The notes under the pieces are model-generated. The model did no database searches. It was not told where the DNA came from and saw only the letters and a program-made list of their open reading frames with translations. The translations under genes were made by a program, and so were the position numbers. A stretch of 8,383 nt of DNA from DATJJW01 sp035491935 (GTDB lineage Bacteria > Pseudomonadota > Alphaproteobacteria > ATCC43930 > CGMCC-115725), in the NCBI GenBank assembly GCA_035491935.1, contig DATJJW010000104.1:1-8383 (forward strand), in the 5' to 3' direction. Below, one piece after another: positions 5,583-8,383 of the stretch. Position 1 is the first letter of the stretch. Every line of letters starts with the position of its first letter.

Positions 5583-6622
5583 TGACACCTCCCGATTCCG
5601 CCCAAGGCCCCGCGTACAGTCTTCCTCGAGGCGGCCGTGACAGCACCGCGACCAAGACCTGGACCCGCGAGGCGATACTCGGGCTGTTCGCGCTGCCCTT
5701 CATGGACCTGCTGCACCGGGCGCATGAAACGCATCGCACCCATTTCGACCCGAACAGGGTCCAGCTCTCGACCTTGATGAACATCAAGACCGGCGGCTGC
5801 CAGGAAGACTGCAAATACTGCGCGCAGAGCATCAAATACGACACCGGGGTCCAGGCGCAGAAGCTGATCGACGTCGATAGCGTGCTTGCCGCCGCCTCCC
5901 GTGCCCGTGAGGCCGGCACCGGCCGCTTCTGCATGGGCACGGCCTGGCGCGAGCTCAAGGATCGCGACGTGGTCGCGCTGGCCGAGATCGTCCAGGGTGT
6001 GAAGGCCATGGGGCTGGAGACCTGCATGACGCTCGGCATGCTGCAGCCGGAGCAGGCCAAGGCGCTGAAGGATGCCGGCCTCGACTATTACAACCACAAC
6101 CTCGACACCTCGCCGGAATTCTATGGCGAGATCGTCACCACCCACACCTATCAGGACCGGCTGGACACGCTGGCCACCGTACGCGATGCCGGCATCAAGG
6201 TGTGCTGCGGCGGCATCCTGGGCCTGGGCGAGGAGCGCAAGGACCGCGCCGGCCTTATCGAGACCCTGGCCAATCTCGACCCGCCGCCGGAAAGCGTGCC
6301 GATCAACAAGCTGGTGCCGATCGACGGCACGCCGCTCGAGGGCAATGAGGAACTCGACATCTTCGAGATGGTGCGCACCATCGCGGTTGCCCGCATCACC
6401 ATGCCGCGCTCGGTCATCCGCCTCGCTGCCGGCCGCCGGGGTCTGTCGGATGAGGGGCAGGCGCTGTGCTTCCATGCCGGCGCCAATTCGATCTTCTATG
6501 GCGACAAGCTCTTGACCACCGGCAATCCGGACCACGAACGCGACGCCACCTTGTTCGCCAAGCTGGGCATGCGCGCCGAAAGCGTCTCGTCGGAGACCTT
6601 GTCGGCCGGCTGCAAGGCCTGA
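5582..6622 (+). CDS. bioB: Biotin synthase (radical SAM)
   Basis: BioB inserts sulfur into dethiobiotin to give biotin, using a radical-SAM [4Fe-4S] cluster and a sacrificial second Fe-S cluster. The 346-residue protein carries the radical-SAM motif C73-x3-C77-x2-C80 (GGCQEDCKYCAQS). The auxiliary cluster ligands are Cys117 (GRFCMG), Cys148 (LETCMTLG), Cys208 (KVCCGGI) and Arg280 (SVIRLAAGR). Each is offset by exactly 20 from E. coli Cys53/57/60, Cys97, Cys128, Cys188 and Arg260, so all eight known ligands or motif residues appear intact. YNHNLDTSPEFY at 170-181 and NKLVPIDGTPLEG at 242-254 are further family blocks. The ATG overlaps the bioC TGA by one base (TGATG). The extra 20 N-terminal residues are low-complexity and probably disordered. 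Together with bioC and the esterase it makes this a BioC-BioH type biotin operon; bioA and bioD are not adjacent. Confidence 0.97.
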   Translation: MTPPDSAQGPAYSLPRGGRDSTATKTWTREAILGLFALPFMDLLHRAHETHRTHFDPNRVQLSTLMNIKTGGCQEDCKYCAQSIKYDTGVQAQKLIDVDSVLAAASRAREAGTGRFCMGTAWRELKDRDVVALAEIVQGVKAMGLETCMTLGMLQPEQAKALKDAGLDYYNHNLDTSPEFYGEIVTTHTYQDRLDTLATVRDAGIKVCCGGILGLGEERKDRAGLIETLANLDPPPESVPINKLVPIDGTPLEGNEELDIFEMVRTIAVARITMPRSVIRLAAGRRGLSDEGQALCFHAGANSIFYGDKLLTTGNPDHERDATLFAKLGMRAESVSSETLSAGCKA

Positions 6623-6635
6623 TCGGCCACCGGCC

Positions 6636-7754
6636 GTGGCGCGCAAGCCGCAAGGCGAGCTCCGCCACGGCTGGACCACCGGCGCCTGTGCCTCGGCCGG
6701 TGCCAGGGCCGCGGCCGAGGCGCTGCTGACCGGCAGCTTTCCAAACACCGTCACCATCACGCTGCCCGGCGGCCAGACGCCGAGCTTCAAGGTTGAGACG
6801 AGCAATCGCGGTGATGGCAATCCGGGCGGCGATTGGGCCGAAGCCAGCATCGTCAAGGATGCGGGCGACGATCCCGACGTCACCCATGGTGCGTTGATCG
6901 TGACGCGCGTGACCTTTGGCCCCAAAGGCAGCGGCATCACCTTCCATGCCGGTCAGGGCGTGGGCACTGTGACGCGGCCTGGCCTGACATTGCCGCCGGG
7001 CGAGCCCGCGATCAATCCGGGCCCGCGGGGCATGATCACGGCCGCGCTGAAAGACGCAGCCCGTACCGCGGGCTGGGACGAATCAACCGATTTCGCCGTC
7101 ACCGTCTCGATCCCCGGCGGCGAGGCTCTGGCGGCCAAGACCATGAATACGCGGCTGGGCATCCTGGGCGGGTTGTCGATCCTCGGCACCACCGGCATCG
7201 TCGTGCCCTATTCCTGCGCGTCCTGGATCCATTCGATCCATCGCGGCATCGATGTCGCGCGCGCCGCCGGCATCACGCATGTCGCGGCCGCGACCGGCTC
7301 GACCTCGGAGGCGGCCATCCGCAGCTTCTATGGGCTGCCGGAGACGGCGTTGCTCGATATGGGCGATTTCGTCGGCGGCACGCTGAAATACCTGCGCCGG
7401 CATCCGGTCGAGCGGCTAACCTTGGCCGGCGGCTTCGCCAAGATCGCCAAGCTGGCCCAGGGGCATCTCGACCTCCATTCCGGCAGCTCGCGTGTGGCGG
7501 TAGCCGAACTCTCGACGCTGCTGGCCGATCTCGGCGCGCCGCAAGAGGCCGTCGAGGCCGCCCGCAACGCCTCTGGTGCCGGCGAGGTACTGTCGATCGC
7601 CCGGCAATTGGGCGAACCCCTGGCCGATGCGCTCGGCCGTCGTATCGCGGCGCAAGCACGCGACGTGGCGATGGCCCAACTCGCCGGCCAGATCGCCGTC
7701 GATGTCGCGATCTTCGACCGCTTCGGCAAGCTCACCGGCCATGCCGGCCCCTGA
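6636..7754 (+). CDS. cbiD: Cobalt-precorrin-5B C1-methyltransferase
   Basis: CbiD methylates C1 of the corrin precursor around the ring-contraction step, the job done by the unrelated CobF in the classic aerobic pathway. At 372 residues it has the usual family length. Visible family blocks are LRHGWTTGACASAGARAA at 9-26, KDAGDDPDVTHGA at 74-86, GVGTVTRPGL (108-117) with GEPAINPGPRGMI to 134, GGEALAAKTMNTRLGILGGLSILGTTGIV at 161-189, and GGFAKIAKLAQGHLDLHS at 265-282. The GTG at 6636 is the first possible start after the bioB stop, 13 bp downstream of it, and keeps the conserved N-terminus; no good ribosome binding site precedes it. That spacing suggests co-transcription with the biotin genes. 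The ring may or may not carry cobalt here: CbiD also occurs in organisms with otherwise aerobic-type cob genes, so the gene alone does not show an anaerobic pathway. Confidence 0.95.
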   Translation: MARKPQGELRHGWTTGACASAGARAAAEALLTGSFPNTVTITLPGGQTPSFKVETSNRGDGNPGGDWAEASIVKDAGDDPDVTHGALIVTRVTFGPKGSGITFHAGQGVGTVTRPGLTLPPGEPAINPGPRGMITAALKDAARTAGWDESTDFAVTVSIPGGEALAAKTMNTRLGILGGLSILGTTGIVVPYSCASWIHSIHRGIDVARAAGITHVAAATGSTSEAAIRSFYGLPETALLDMGDFVGGTLKYLRRHPVERLTLAGGFAKIAKLAQGHLDLHSGSSRVAVAELSTLLADLGAPQEAVEAARNASGAGEVLSIARQLGEPLADALGRRIAAQARDVAMAQLAGQIAVDVAIFDRFGKLTGHAGP

Positions 7755-8383
7755 AGCCTTACACCTGCTGATCCTCGGCGGCACCGCGGAGGCGGCCGAG
7801 CTCGCGCGCCGCGCCGACGAGCGCTTCGGCGGGCACATCCGCATCACCAATTCGCTGGCCGGCCGCACGGAACGGCCGACCGCCCTCATCGGCGCCTTGC
7901 GCATCGGCGGCTTCGGCGGCACCGAGGGCCTCGCGGCCTATGTCGCGGAGAACGCCGTCGACGCGGTGATCGATGCGACCCATCCCTTCGCCGCGACCAT
8001 CTCGTCCCATGCTCATGAGGCTGCGGCGGCAATCGGTACGCCGCTGTTGCGTCTCGACCGCCCGCCCTGGCCGCGCCACCCGCTCGACCGCTGGATCGAG
8101 GTGGACGATCTGCCGGGTGCGGCCCGGGCGCTGACACGGCTCGGCCGGCGGGTCTGGCTGACACTGGGCAGAAGCGACCTTGGTGCCTTCGCCGGCCTCG
8201 ACCGCCATTGGTTCCTGGTGCGGATGATCGACCGGCCACCGACCTCCCTGCCCTTGGCCCAATACGAACTGCTGCTGTCGCGCGGTCCATTCTCGCTGCC
8301 CGAGGAACGGCTGCTGATCCATCGCCATGGCATCGAGGTTCTGGTCGTCAAGGCCAGCGGCGGCGATGCCACGGCGGCCAAGC
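7741..8383 (+). CDS. cobK: Precorrin-6A reductase (CobK/CbiJ), N-terminal part
   Basis: The gene runs off the right edge after 214 complete codons; family members are near 250 residues, so roughly 35-40 are missing. It reduces the macrocycle of (cobalt-)precorrin-6A to 6B with NAD(P)H. Motifs are the N-terminal nucleotide-binding LLILGGTAEAAELARR at 9-24, ITNSLAGR at 35-42, GGFGGTEGLAAYV at 56-68, VDAVIDATHPFAATISSHA at 73-91, RVWLTLGRSDLGAF at 137-150 and VVKASGGDATAAK at 202-214. The last resembles the usual VVKNSGG-x-(A/T)-x2-K element. The ATG at 7741 overlaps the end of cbiD by 14 bp, so translation is probably coupled. Neighbouring cbiD acts just before it in the pathway. I cannot tell the CobK (metal-free substrate) from the CbiJ (cobalt substrate) form by sequence alone. 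Confidence 0.93.
   Translation, partial: MPAPEALHLLILGGTAEAAELARRADERFGGHIRITNSLAGRTERPTALIGALRIGGFGGTEGLAAYVAENAVDAVIDATHPFAATISSHAHEAAAAIGTPLLRLDRPPWPRHPLDRWIEVDDLPGAARALTRLGRRVWLTLGRSDLGAFAGLDRHWFLVRMIDRPPTSLPLAQYELLLSRGPFSLPEERLLIHRHGIEVLVVKASGGDATAAK

Noticed and set aside
5516..6940. 474-codon minus-strand open frame opposite bioC, bioB and cbiD
   Set aside because: It is a shadow of GC-rich codon use: low-complexity composition, no family motifs, and it crosses three well-supported genes.

Overview
The window is GC-rich and almost fully coding, with third codon positions dominated by G/C and repeated use of GTG and TTG starts. Gene content and protein style suggest an aerobic proteobacterium, most likely an alphaproteobacterium of the Rhodospirillales type. 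That placement is inference, because there is no rRNA or other taxonomic marker here.

Layout, left to right. (1) The C-terminal end of PanB (pantothenate synthesis, + strand) ends at 208. (2) Converging on it is a minus-strand block read from about 2827 down to 214: cobA (uroporphyrinogen-III C-methyltransferase), a small four-helix membrane protein of the DUF4149/TMEM205-like type, and cobB (a,c-diamide synthase). (3) A 117-bp divergent intergenic region (2828-2944) holds a two-part inverted repeat and is the only real control region in the window. (4) A plus-strand block runs from 2945 to the right edge: bioF, a short alpha/beta hydrolase likely to be the pimeloyl-ACP methyl ester esterase, bioC, bioB, then cbiD and the start of cobK/cbiJ.

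How the genes work together. BioC methylates malonyl-ACP to start pimelate synthesis on the fatty acid machinery. The hydrolase would remove the methyl group at the pimeloyl stage. BioF makes KAPA (7-keto-8-aminopelargonate) from pimeloyl-ACP, and BioB inserts sulfur into dethiobiotin. The two middle enzymes, BioA and BioD, are not in the window. The corrin genes flank the biotin genes on both sides: CobA supplies precorrin-2, CbiD does the C1 methylation and ring-contraction step, CobK/CbiJ reduces precorrin-6A, and CobB amidates the a and c side chains. Plus-strand genes are tightly coupled: 4-bp TTGA and GTGA overlaps, a 1-bp TGATG overlap, a 13-bp gap, then a 14-bp overlap. Biotin and corrin genes are therefore probably one transcript.

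Nothing here looks mobile: no insertion sequence, integrase, tRNA, CRISPR array or phage gene was seen, and no stretch over 300 bases lacks a gene. I do not see a wholly new system. The points most worth a second look are the unusual short esterase with an AT-rich island inside it, the inverted repeat between cobA and bioF, the merged biotin/corrin operon, and the membrane protein of unknown role between cobA and cobB.
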